Positions 7,805 through 14,635 of a DNA stretch of 14,635 nt are shown here, piece after piece (within the stretch, counting starts at the first letter, position 1; the number at the start of each line of letters is the position of its first letter). Location of the stretch: assembly GCA_947629605.1 (NCBI GenBank), contig CANREK010000010.1, forward strand, positions 1 through 14,635. The letters run 5' to 3'. The notes under the pieces are model-generated. The model had not been told where the DNA came from. It made no database searches and saw only the letters and a list, made by a program, of their open reading frames with translations. Origin of the DNA: an uncultured Clostridia bacterium (GTDB lineage Bacteria; Bacillota; Clostridia; Christensenellales; Borkfalkiaceae). A program made the translations under genes and the position numbers.

Positions 7805-10761
7805 AGAAATTATCGATGATCCTATCTGCGATCCTGATCCTCTGCCTCCTTGTCGGAACGGCCGCATGCGGGGGAGAGCAGGCAACGCTTCCCGCGCCCG
7901 CCTATCTCTATCTCAACGACAATGACGAGCTCGTCTGGTCGGAAGTGGACGGCGCAAGGACCTATGAAGTGGAGATCGACGGCGGGACCGAAAATGCCGC
8001 GGTCCGCAGTGTCCGCCGCGCCAACTGTTCACTCGAAACGCTCAAAGAGGGGGATCACACCCTCCGTGTCCGTGCGCTCGGCGCCGAGGGCATCGCATCG
8101 CCTTGGTCGGAGCCGTACACCTTCAAAAAAGAGGCGGACAGCGGCTTCATCTTCAAGGCCGTGAGCGACAACACGGCTTGGACGCTCGCCTCGGCACGCT
8201 CCACCTCGGGGGAAGTCATTGTCCCCGACACCTACCGCGGAAAACCCATTGTCGAAACGGCCGCGGGGGCCTTCCGCAACAATCAGGAGACGACCTCCGT
8301 CACGCTCGGTCGCTATCTCACGACCATCGCAGACCGCACATTCTACAACTGCGTCAATCTCAAAACCGTGCTCCTCTCCGATGACGTGAGCTTTCTCGGC
8401 GAGGCGGCCTTCTCGGGCTGTACTTCCCTCGACACCGTGACCCCTTACGACCCCGCGGCGGAAGTCCTTTCACCCGTCAGCGGCACGGTCTCGCTCCCGT
8501 CGAACCTGACGGCGATCTCCGATCTTCTGTTTACCAACTGCACCGCGCTCACGAAGCTCGTCATTCCCGAGGGCGTCACGAGCATCGGCGATTCCGCATT
8601 TTACTACTGCGCGGCCCTCACTTCGGCCGAGATCCCCGATTCCGTGGAGAGCATCGGCGAATATGCCTTCTCCAACGCACAGGGGATGACTTCCGTCAAG
8701 ATCGGCGCGGGGCTCAAACGCACGGCGGACTATGTGTTCAGTTACGATAAAAATCTCACCTCCGTCACCTTTGCGGAGCACTACGACGACCTGCGTCTCG
8801 GCGCCTATGCCTTTGCCGAATGCGACGCCTTGGAGGGCCTTGCCTTCCCCGACGGAACGACCGTCATTCCCGAGGGCTGCTTTTTCGGCGACGATGCGCT
8901 CGACGCCGACAAGATCGTCATCCCCGACAGCGTCACCGAGGTCAACTACGGCGCATTCCTCTCCACGCCCATCATTCCGTTGACGGAAGAGAACGCGGAC
9001 GTCGGCTGGATCTATGTGGACGGCTGGCTGGTCTACGTCTCCGAGAACGAGCGGAACGCGCTCAAAGAAATCACCCCCGACACCCTCGCGGAGGGCACCG
9101 TCGGCATCGCCGATGAAGTGTTCTTTTCGGACAGCGAGGTCGGCTGTACCGATCTGCAATCGGTCACGCTCAAAAGTTCCGTCAAGTATTTGGGAAGCTA
9201 CGCCTTTGCGGGCTGTCAAAAACTGACGACCTTCATCGTGGAGAACGCCTCCGAACTTGAAGTCATCGGACAGCGGGCATTTTACGGTTGTGCCGCGCTC
9301 TACATTCTGCAACTGACCCCCACGATCGGGAGAAGTCAACTTCGCTCCATCGAAAATCGGGCCTTCTACGGCTGTCTGTCTCTCAGCTACAACTACGTCA
9401 AGCGGGAAAATCTCATTCCCGATTCCGTGACCCATGTCGGGCAGAGGGTGTTCGATCACACCAATCTCTATGAATCCGCCACCGATGTCGTCTATGCGGG
9501 ACGGTGGGTCGTGGGTTGCAAGGGGGAGCCGGCCGAAATCACGCTTCAACTCCCCGCGCAGGGCATCGAAAGCCGACCCGAGGAGCTCGCCGTGGTCGGC
9601 ATCGCCGACTACGCCTTCGGGAGCCAGATGAGCTTGGAGGTGATCGACGGACTTGCCCGCGTGCAATATTTGGGCATCGGCGCCTTCTACGACTGCGAAG
9701 CGCTCGCCACGGGCGTCACGCTCAATCACAGCTTGACCTCGATCGCAGACTATGTGTTTGCCCAATGCGTCTCACTGCGGAATGTCGATTTCCCCCGCAC
9801 GCTCACCTCGATCGGCAATCGCGCCTTTTTCCAATGCGATGTGCTCGCGGAGATCGATCTCGAAGATACCCAGATCCAAACGATCGACGAGTACGCCTTT
9901 TACAGCTGTGAGAAAGCGAGGGTCGTCACCCTTCCCGAGGGACTTGAACGGATCGGCCCCTATGCCTTTTATCACTGCGGCGCCGCGGAGCTCACGATCC
10001 CCTCGACCGTGACCGCGATCGAGGATCACGCATTCACCAAGAGCGAAAACCTCACCAAACTCACCTTTGCCGAGGGAGAAGAGGGGAGCAAGCTCCGAGA
10101 GATCGGCGACTACGCCTTCCGCTATTCGCCGAGGCTCGAAGGGCTCGACCTGCCCGATTCCCTCAAAAAGATCGGCACGGCCGCCTTCCTCACGAGCGGT
10201 GTCAAGTATGTCAACTTCGGCAGCGGGATCGAGGAGATCGGGAGCTATGCCTTCGGCGGGGATTCCTACCTCGCCGCTGTCACCCTTCCCGAGGGACTGC
10301 GCATCATCGGCGACGACGCCTTTTTCTCCTGCGCGGCGCTCACTTCCGTCGTTCTGCCCGCAAGCCTCACGTCGATCGGGAGCTACGCCTTCTACAACTG
10401 CCCCAATGTGGCCTTCTACACCGCCTTGGAGGCACAGCCTTCCACTTGGAACGAGAGATGGAACGCGACCTACCGCCCCGTGGCGTGGGGCGCGACGATC
10501 TCCCGAGAGGGCTATGTCGAAGCCATCGAAACGGGTAAACTTTTCGGCGCCATGGTGCGCGGCGGGCTCGGCGCCCCCACGAGAGAGGGCTATGTGTTCC
10601 TCGGCTGGGCAACGGAGCCGAACGGAGCGGAGCTTCTTTCCATGGCACAGCTCAGAGCGCTCACCGAAAACACAATGCTCTATGCGGTCTACGGCCCCGC
10701 GCCGATCGAGCCCGAGACCCCGTCGGGTCCCGACGCCGCAACCGACGAAACTGTATCATAA
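7801..10761 (+). CDS. BspA-type leucine-rich-repeat lipoprotein with fibronectin-III-like and InlB domains
   Basis: Exported lipoprotein of 986 residues. The signal peptide ends in a lipobox, GTAAC, giving lipidated Cys23; a Gly-Gly follows. About residues 28-112 look like a fibronectin type III domain (LVWSEVDGARTYEVEIDGG, then SPWSEPYTF). About residues 140-880 hold roughly 27 leucine-rich repeats of the BspA/LRR_5 kind (consensus LTSIxxxAFYxCxxLTxVxLPxx), ending in a Trp-containing cap (STWNERW). About residues 900-970 form one Listeria-Bacteroides InlB-type repeat (GYVFLGWATEPNG ... LYAVYG). There is no sortase motif, so anchoring is by the lipid. BspA-like proteins typically bind host proteins, other bacteria or matrix; the ligand cannot be read here. 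ATG 7801 overlaps the previous stop (ATGA), with AGGAAGG at 7784-7790 inside the preceding gene. The opening codons include rare TTA and CTA. Co-translation with a VWA membrane protein suggests a functional link. Confidence 0.94.
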   Translation: MKKLSMILSAILILCLLVGTAACGGEQATLPAPAYLYLNDNDELVWSEVDGARTYEVEIDGGTENAAVRSVRRANCSLETLKEGDHTLRVRALGAEGIASPWSEPYTFKKEADSGFIFKAVSDNTAWTLASARSTSGEVIVPDTYRGKPIVETAAGAFRNNQETTSVTLGRYLTTIADRTFYNCVNLKTVLLSDDVSFLGEAAFSGCTSLDTVTPYDPAAEVLSPVSGTVSLPSNLTAISDLLFTNCTALTKLVIPEGVTSIGDSAFYYCAALTSAEIPDSVESIGEYAFSNAQGMTSVKIGAGLKRTADYVFSYDKNLTSVTFAEHYDDLRLGAYAFAECDALEGLAFPDGTTVIPEGCFFGDDALDADKIVIPDSVTEVNYGAFLSTPIIPLTEENADVGWIYVDGWLVYVSENERNALKEITPDTLAEGTVGIADEVFFSDSEVGCTDLQSVTLKSSVKYLGSYAFAGCQKLTTFIVENASELEVIGQRAFYGCAALYILQLTPTIGRSQLRSIENRAFYGCLSLSYNYVKRENLIPDSVTHVGQRVFDHTNLYESATDVVYAGRWVVGCKGEPAEITLQLPAQGIESRPEELAVVGIADYAFGSQMSLEVIDGLARVQYLGIGAFYDCEALATGVTLNHSLTSIADYVFAQCVSLRNVDFPRTLTSIGNRAFFQCDVLAEIDLEDTQIQTIDEYAFYSCEKARVVTLPEGLERIGPYAFYHCGAAELTIPSTVTAIEDHAFTKSENLTKLTFAEGEEGSKLREIGDYAFRYSPRLEGLDLPDSLKKIGTAAFLTSGVKYVNFGSGIEEIGSYAFGGDSYLAAVTLPEGLRIIGDDAFFSCAALTSVVLPASLTSIGSYAFYNCPNVAFYTALEAQPSTWNERWNATYRPVAWGATISREGYVEAIETGKLFGAMVRGGLGAPTREGYVFLGWATEPNGAELLSMAQLRALTENTMLYAVYGPAPIEPETPSGPDAATDETVS
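8235..10475 (+). repeat. About 27 tandem BspA-type leucine-rich repeats with two interrupting segments
   Basis: Repeats of 22-28 residues share an xAFxxC core followed by Leu and a beta strand. I count about 27 cores, starting with AGAFRNN and ending with SYAFYNC. Fifteen carry Cys at the same position; the others have Ser, Thr, Asp, Asn, Ala or Gln. Two longer units break the period: about 8965-9132 (WIYVDGWLVYVSENER ... GIADEVF) and about 9469-9625 (VYAGRWVVGCKGEPAE ... GIADYAF). Both share a Trp-Leu/Val-Val hairpin and end in GIAD-x-x-F. The coordinates of the array edges are approximate. Confidence 0.85.
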
Positions 10762-10770
10762 TGACTTTGT

Positions 10771-10777
10771 AAGGAGA
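10771..10777 (+). promoter_or_regulatory. Shine-Dalgarno AAGGAGA for the terminal lipoprotein gene
   Basis: AAGGAGA sits 7 bases before ATG 10785 in a 23-base gap. It decides this start, which is directly followed by a lipoprotein signal. No promoter or hairpin fits in the gap, so read-through from the previous gene is expected. Confidence 0.85.
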
Positions 10778-10784
10778 ATTTCCC

Positions 10785-13700
10785 ATGAAGAATTCAAAGA
10801 GAAGTTTTTGGACTTTGATCCTGCTCGCCGCGAGCATGCTCTGCCTCATCTTTGCGGCATGCGGCGGGAAGGGTGTCAAGTTGAAATTCGAGACCAATGG
10901 CGGCACCGCCATCGAGACGATGACCGTTGACGTCGGCACGGAAGTAGAGCTTCCAAAGCCCGAGCGCGACGGTTACAGCTTTGAGGGCTGGTATGAGACT
11001 GCCGACTTCTCGGGCGACCCCGTGACGGTGGTCGTCGCAGAGAGCGACAAGACCTTCTACGCCAAGTGGGCGCAGGTCTTTACGGTGACGCTCGATGTCG
11101 GCGAAGGCCAGCTCGCCCAAAAGACGCTCTCTCTCAAAGCGGGCGAATCCATTCTCGACGGCCTCACCGGCTATGTCCCGACCCGTGCGGGTTGGGAGTT
11201 CGGTGAATGGCTCCTCGACGGCGCGGCGGTCTCCTCGGCGGCGACCATGCCCGAGCACGACATCACCCTCACTGCGAGATATAAGGTCGGCTACACCGTC
11301 AAGGTTTGGCTGCAAAAGCTCGACCAAAGCGGCTACGAAGCGGGCGAGGACATCACGGGCTACGATTACCCGATCGCAAGATATACGCCCAAGACCGAGA
11401 TCAAGGGATTCAAGGCGATCGACCATGAGGGGGAAGTCAAGACAAAGGACCTCACCGAGACGCCCGCAAACAACGTCTATACCGTCTATTTCGACAGAAA
11501 CACCTACACGGTGACGCTCAATTCCAACTATCCCGAGGGCGCACAGGCGCGGAGAGAGATCTCCTTCCTCTACGGGAACGAGGTGGAACTTCCCTACGAC
11601 GCCTTCAACATCGACGGATATCTCCTTTTGGGATGGGCCAAGGCCGCCGCAGGAGATCCCGAATATGCCTCGCAGGCCATCAAGAGCAAGATCCGTAACG
11701 GCGACGGCAAGGAATATAAGGATATCTTTACCTTTGACGACAACACCACCCTCTATGCCGTCTGGCAGAAGGGGTACTACGACCTCTTCGGCGGGGCCGA
11801 CGTCATGTACGTCTTTGCCGCCGACAATTCCATCATCCTCGAACGCGGCGGGTACTACTATCAAGGGGAATACAACGACAAGAACGGGACATTCTCCTTT
11901 GACAACGATGCCGACCTGCAAGGCGGCGTCTACGGCGAAGGCTTCTACTACTACGACGACGGAAGGGCGCACGATTACTATCTCTACACCGTCGGCGTGG
12001 GGATCGACAGGAACGAGATGCTCACGTTGAAATACGACAACGAGATCACCTACGTTGCGGCGGACGGGAATTCCGACGGCACCTACTACTTGGGCAGCGA
12101 CGGCTTCCACCATGCGGAGTTCACGACGGGCCCCAAGGCGGGGACGGCGATGACGATGTTCCTCGGTGAGGCGGTGTCTGCCACCGGGACGAGGACGCCC
12201 GCATTCATGATCCGCCGCGACAGAGAGGCGGAATACGGCACCATGGACCGCTTCGGCGTCACTCCGCAGGGCGGGATCGCGTCGTACAATATCTTCCAGC
12301 TCACGCTCGACGGCTTTGAACGGGCGGAACTGAGCGTCGGCACCACAACTTTGGAATATCTCTACGCGTCGGACGGGGAGACGTTCGTTCTCTATGATAC
12401 GTCGGACTTCTCCGAATTCGGCACCTTCAAATTCATGAGCAGCGGCGGGAGAAACGGTTATGTCTCCTACCTCAGTGCGATCGATCACACCTATACGGGG
12501 GCAAACGGCGAAACGCTGGAACTCGACGGCACCTGCAACGCCATCTATACGTCGGGCACCGCGTCGAGGATCGGCTCTTACACCGCCGTCTCCTCGATCC
12601 TCGGCGGTTACATCGTCACCTTCTACGCCTCGAACGGCGCTTCCTACACCTTCCGCGTCACCAACGGCGGGACGGCGGAGGAACCCGTCTACACGCTCGA
12701 AGCGAAGAAGGCGGGCTACGCGGAATACTATTACAGCGCAGAGGCCTACTATTCGCCGCTCCTTGTCATCGACGACGAGGAAGCGGGCAAGGGCTCGATT
12801 TACAGCCGTACCACCGCGGGGAGAGTGTATGTCAAGGTCGCAGAGGGCGACATTACTCCCATCGCGGGGACCGACCGCTATGTCTTTACGGTGACGCAGA
12901 ACTTTACGCCCGAAGAGGACGTTTTCGTCAATCCCATCGACGTTCTGCGCCTCAAAGCATTCACCTTCTCGCTCGGCGAAACGCCCGACTATTACAGCGT
13001 CTCCTATTGGTATTCGGTGACGTATGAGGGCGAAGATGCGACCGACCTCGAAGTCGTCTACACGGGCAAGGACGGCGGCACGCTCACCCTTGTCGGCGGA
13101 TTTGCCATCTACAAGCCCGCGGAGGGCGAAACGCTCACGGGCGTCTACTCTACCCTCAATGGGTACGAAAAGACGACGATCCGCGCCACGCTCAACAACC
13201 GCTATGTCTATTTCGAACTCGACACCGAGAACGGGGCGACCTACCTCGAACTCGACAAACTGCTCGGCGGAGCGCGGGGCCGCACCCCTGCGGGGACGGC
13301 AAACGCCAACGAAACGTTCAGCTTCGACGGCAAGGGCGGCGTAACGCTCACCACCGCCGTACAGGACGGCGACGACATCGTGACGAAGGGCACCTACGAA
13401 GAAAAGGGGACAGACGACTTCGGCACCATGGTCTACCATTTCAACCCCGAAGAAGGGGAGGGATTCGACTTTATCCTGACTTCCTCTTCGAGCACGAGCT
13501 ACTTCACCCGCCCCAACACGGAGATGCCGACGGAGCTCACCTCCGACAGCGGCGCCACGCTCACGCTCGACGGCTATTCCCACAACGCAAGATATGCCGA
13601 AGGCACGGGGGATCCCGTAGACGGGACGTATGTCATCACTTCCGACAACGCCATTGCCTTCACGGCGGGCGGCAGAGTCAGATACTTTGACGTCGACGCC

Positions 13701-14635
13701 GCGGAGGGCTCCTTCTCGCTGCGCAGCGCCGAGGCGGGGACCTATCTCTACTTTGAAAACCGCGACACCAACGGGCTCGCCTTTGAGTTCGACGGCCACG
13801 GGAACGTGAGGGCCCTCAACCTCGACACCGACGCGGAGGAGCCCGAAGAGCTCGGCGTCGGGACCTATGTCCCCGGTGAAAACGACGGCGATTGGGTCGT
13901 GGAATACGACGACGCAAGCCACGGTCATCACAAATATACGGGCCATCTCGGCTATATTCCCGTCAGCACATCGCAGGTGCTCCCCGTGTTCATCGTCGAG
14001 CACGCGGAGGTTGTCAAGAGCTATGTCGATGAATCCGACTGGTCCATTCTCACGCCCGACAGCATCGGCAACGCGGTGCTCTATACGTCGAACGGCACCA
14101 CGGAGAACGGCATCTGCATCATTCTCACCGACGATCTTCTCTACTACGCCAACACGGCGGGGACGAACGGCTGTGTCTATCGCTACGACTACGAAAAGGG
14201 CACCATTCAAAAGGCCACGTCGGGGGATTTCTACTACTATTCGAGCGATCTCCGCGCCCTGCGCTTCTCGCGGTACGGCTTTGTCACCCGCGACGGCGAA
14301 ACGCAGTATTTCTACGTCACCGACGCAACGGGGAAGATCACGGCGTATCGCCAAGACCCCGTCGCAGAGGGGGCCAATGAGTACGGCGTTGTCACCAAGG
14401 AGGACTTCGGCACGCTCGGCGCCGACACCATCACCGTCGACGGCGTCACCTACTACAACAACGGCGGCTATTCCATCAGCTTTGAGCGCAACGCCGACAC
14501 GGCGACGCATTATCCCATTCCCTATCGCGATGCCGACAATAACGAGAGCAAAAAGGCCATCAAGGCGCTCTCCTTCCAGCCCACGGGCGCCGTCTCCTTC
14601 TCGGTATACGGCACGATCGTCTTGGACGGCGTCGA
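10785..14635 (+). CDS. Giant surface lipoprotein with four InlB-type repeats and a Tyr-rich beta-module region (3' partial)
   Basis: The frame is open from ATG 10785 to the window edge (1283 complete codons, no stop seen), so the gene continues outside. The signal peptide ends in lipobox FAAC, with lipidated Cys26. Residues about 31-97 are a clear Listeria-Bacteroides/InlB-type repeat (FETNGGTAIETMTVDVG ... GYSFEGWYE ... FYAKW). About 99-168, 169-240 and 241-331 are three more, progressively divergent, the last ending LYAVWQKG. The rest, about 335 onward, I do not recognise: it is rich in Tyr, Asp, Gly and Thr, nearly free of Cys, and built of degenerate beta modules around a TLTLDGxxxxxxY motif. 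No enzyme motif is visible. It follows the LRR lipoprotein by 23 bases and shares its signal type and InlB repeats, so the two probably act at the same surface. Role inferred: adhesin or structural surface protein. Confidence 0.9.
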   Translation, partial: MKNSKRSFWTLILLAASMLCLIFAACGGKGVKLKFETNGGTAIETMTVDVGTEVELPKPERDGYSFEGWYETADFSGDPVTVVVAESDKTFYAKWAQVFTVTLDVGEGQLAQKTLSLKAGESILDGLTGYVPTRAGWEFGEWLLDGAAVSSAATMPEHDITLTARYKVGYTVKVWLQKLDQSGYEAGEDITGYDYPIARYTPKTEIKGFKAIDHEGEVKTKDLTETPANNVYTVYFDRNTYTVTLNSNYPEGAQARREISFLYGNEVELPYDAFNIDGYLLLGWAKAAAGDPEYASQAIKSKIRNGDGKEYKDIFTFDDNTTLYAVWQKGYYDLFGGADVMYVFAADNSIILERGGYYYQGEYNDKNGTFSFDNDADLQGGVYGEGFYYYDDGRAHDYYLYTVGVGIDRNEMLTLKYDNEITYVAADGNSDGTYYLGSDGFHHAEFTTGPKAGTAMTMFLGEAVSATGTRTPAFMIRRDREAEYGTMDRFGVTPQGGIASYNIFQLTLDGFERAELSVGTTTLEYLYASDGETFVLYDTSDFSEFGTFKFMSSGGRNGYVSYLSAIDHTYTGANGETLELDGTCNAIYTSGTASRIGSYTAVSSILGGYIVTFYASNGASYTFRVTNGGTAEEPVYTLEAKKAGYAEYYYSAEAYYSPLLVIDDEEAGKGSIYSRTTAGRVYVKVAEGDITPIAGTDRYVFTVTQNFTPEEDVFVNPIDVLRLKAFTFSLGETPDYYSVSYWYSVTYEGEDATDLEVVYTGKDGGTLTLVGGFAIYKPAEGETLTGVYSTLNGYEKTTIRATLNNRYVYFELDTENGATYLELDKLLGGARGRTPAGTANANETFSFDGKGGVTLTTAVQDGDDIVTKGTYEEKGTDDFGTMVYHFNPEEGEGFDFILTSSSSTSYFTRPNTEMPTELTSDSGATLTLDGYSHNARYAEGTGDPVDGTYVITSDNAIAFTAGGRVRYFDVDAAEGSFSLRSAEAGTYLYFENRDTNGLAFEFDGHGNVRALNLDTDAEEPEELGVGTYVPGENDGDWVVEYDDASHGHHKYTGHLGYIPVSTSQVLPVFIVEHAEVVKSYVDESDWSILTPDSIGNAVLYTSNGTTENGICIILTDDLLYYANTAGTNGCVYRYDYEKGTIQKATSGDFYYYSSDLRALRFSRYGFVTRDGETQYFYVTDATGKITAYRQDPVAEGANEYGVVTKEDFGTLGADTITVDGVTYYNNGGYSISFERNADTATHYPIPYRDADNNESKKAIKALSFQPTGAVSFSVYGTIVLDGV
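10875..11778 (+). repeat. Four tandem InlB-type (Listeria-Bacteroides) repeats
   Basis: Approximate units are 10875-11076, 11079-11288, 11289-11504 and 11505-11778. Units 1, 2 and 4 show the family pattern: an opening TVTL-type strand, a Gly-x-x-Val/Ile strand, a G-Y/W-x-F/L-x-G/E-W core and a closing Y-A-x-W/Y strand. Unit 3 has lost the Trp core and has GFKAIDHEG in its place. They are protein-level repeats with little nucleotide identity, so the duplication is old. Confidence 0.75.
11850..14620 (+). repeat. Degenerate beta-module repeats of about 70-80 residues in the terminal lipoprotein
   Basis: A short motif, hydrophobic-x-hydrophobic-Asp-Gly or close to it, recurs: LTLDGF (residue 506), LELDGT (578), FSFDGK (845), LTLDGY (926) and FEFDGH (1000). 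Weaker cases are LTLKYD (413) and LTLVGG (767). Several are followed by a strand and a G-T/S-Y turn. Neighbouring clear motifs are 72, 81 and 74 residues apart. The module edges are not defined and the assignment was made by eye. Confidence 0.45.

Noticed and set aside
10690..10761. Possible sortase anchor at the end of the LRR protein (PETPSG-like stretch)
   Set aside because: There is no LPxTG-type motif followed by a hydrophobic segment and a basic tail; the protein already has a lipobox.
10762..10784. Terminator between the two lipoprotein genes
   Set aside because: The 23-base gap has no GC-rich inverted repeat with a T run; it holds the next ribosome binding site.
10794..14510. A 1238-codon open frame on the - strand opposite the terminal lipoprotein
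   Set aside because: It lies in exact codon register with the sense gene and exists only because the sense gene avoids TTA, CTA and TCA. It has no ribosome site or recognisable domain, and its composition mirrors the sense strand.

Overview
The window is a GC-rich (roughly 60% by eye), densely coding stretch with seven genes, all on the + strand. No gap between genes is longer than 36 bases, and I see no terminator, RNA gene, insertion sequence or CRISPR array. Purine-rich Shine-Dalgarno sites (AAGGAGG, AAGGAGA), N-terminal lipoprotein signals, and BspA-type leucine-rich and InlB-type repeats suggest a Gram-positive, probably gut-associated clostridial Firmicute. That placement is an inference from gene content, not a taxonomic assignment.

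Layout. (1) 1-882: a membrane-anchored protein with one InlB-like repeat and an acidic, proline-rich tail; its frame is open to the left edge. (2) 919-1914: a MoxR-family AAA+ ATPase. (3) 1932-2831: a DUF58 protein. (4) 2828-4882: a BatA-like membrane protein with one von Willebrand factor A (VWA) domain. (5) 4895-7804: a large membrane protein with two VWA domains, the second apparently inserted in a glutamine-amidotransferase-like fold. (6) 7801-10761: a BspA-type leucine-rich-repeat lipoprotein with an N-terminal fibronectin-III-like domain and a C-terminal InlB repeat. (7) 10785-right edge: a very long lipoprotein, with four InlB-type repeats followed by a Tyr/Asp/Gly-rich region built of degenerate beta modules; it runs off the window.

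How they may work together. MoxR + DUF58 + membrane VWA proteins is the core of the widespread MoxR/Bat chaperone-like modules. In those, an AAA+ ATPase acts with MIDAS-bearing VWA partners in maturing or remodelling protein complexes. Here genes 2-5 form that core: ATPase and DUF58 in the cytosol, both VWA proteins displayed outside with short charged tails facing in. What stands out is that the same tightly coupled transcription unit continues into two large surface lipoproteins (genes 6 and 7) and is preceded by another exported InlB-repeat protein (gene 1). The stop/start overlaps (ATGA) at 2828-2831 and 7801-7804 tie the VWA genes to their neighbours. A testable inference is that this MoxR/VWA machine serves, or is anchored to, these surface proteins.

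Codon use is strongly biased. TTA, CTA and TCA are almost absent except at gene ends, which creates very long but spurious antisense open frames.
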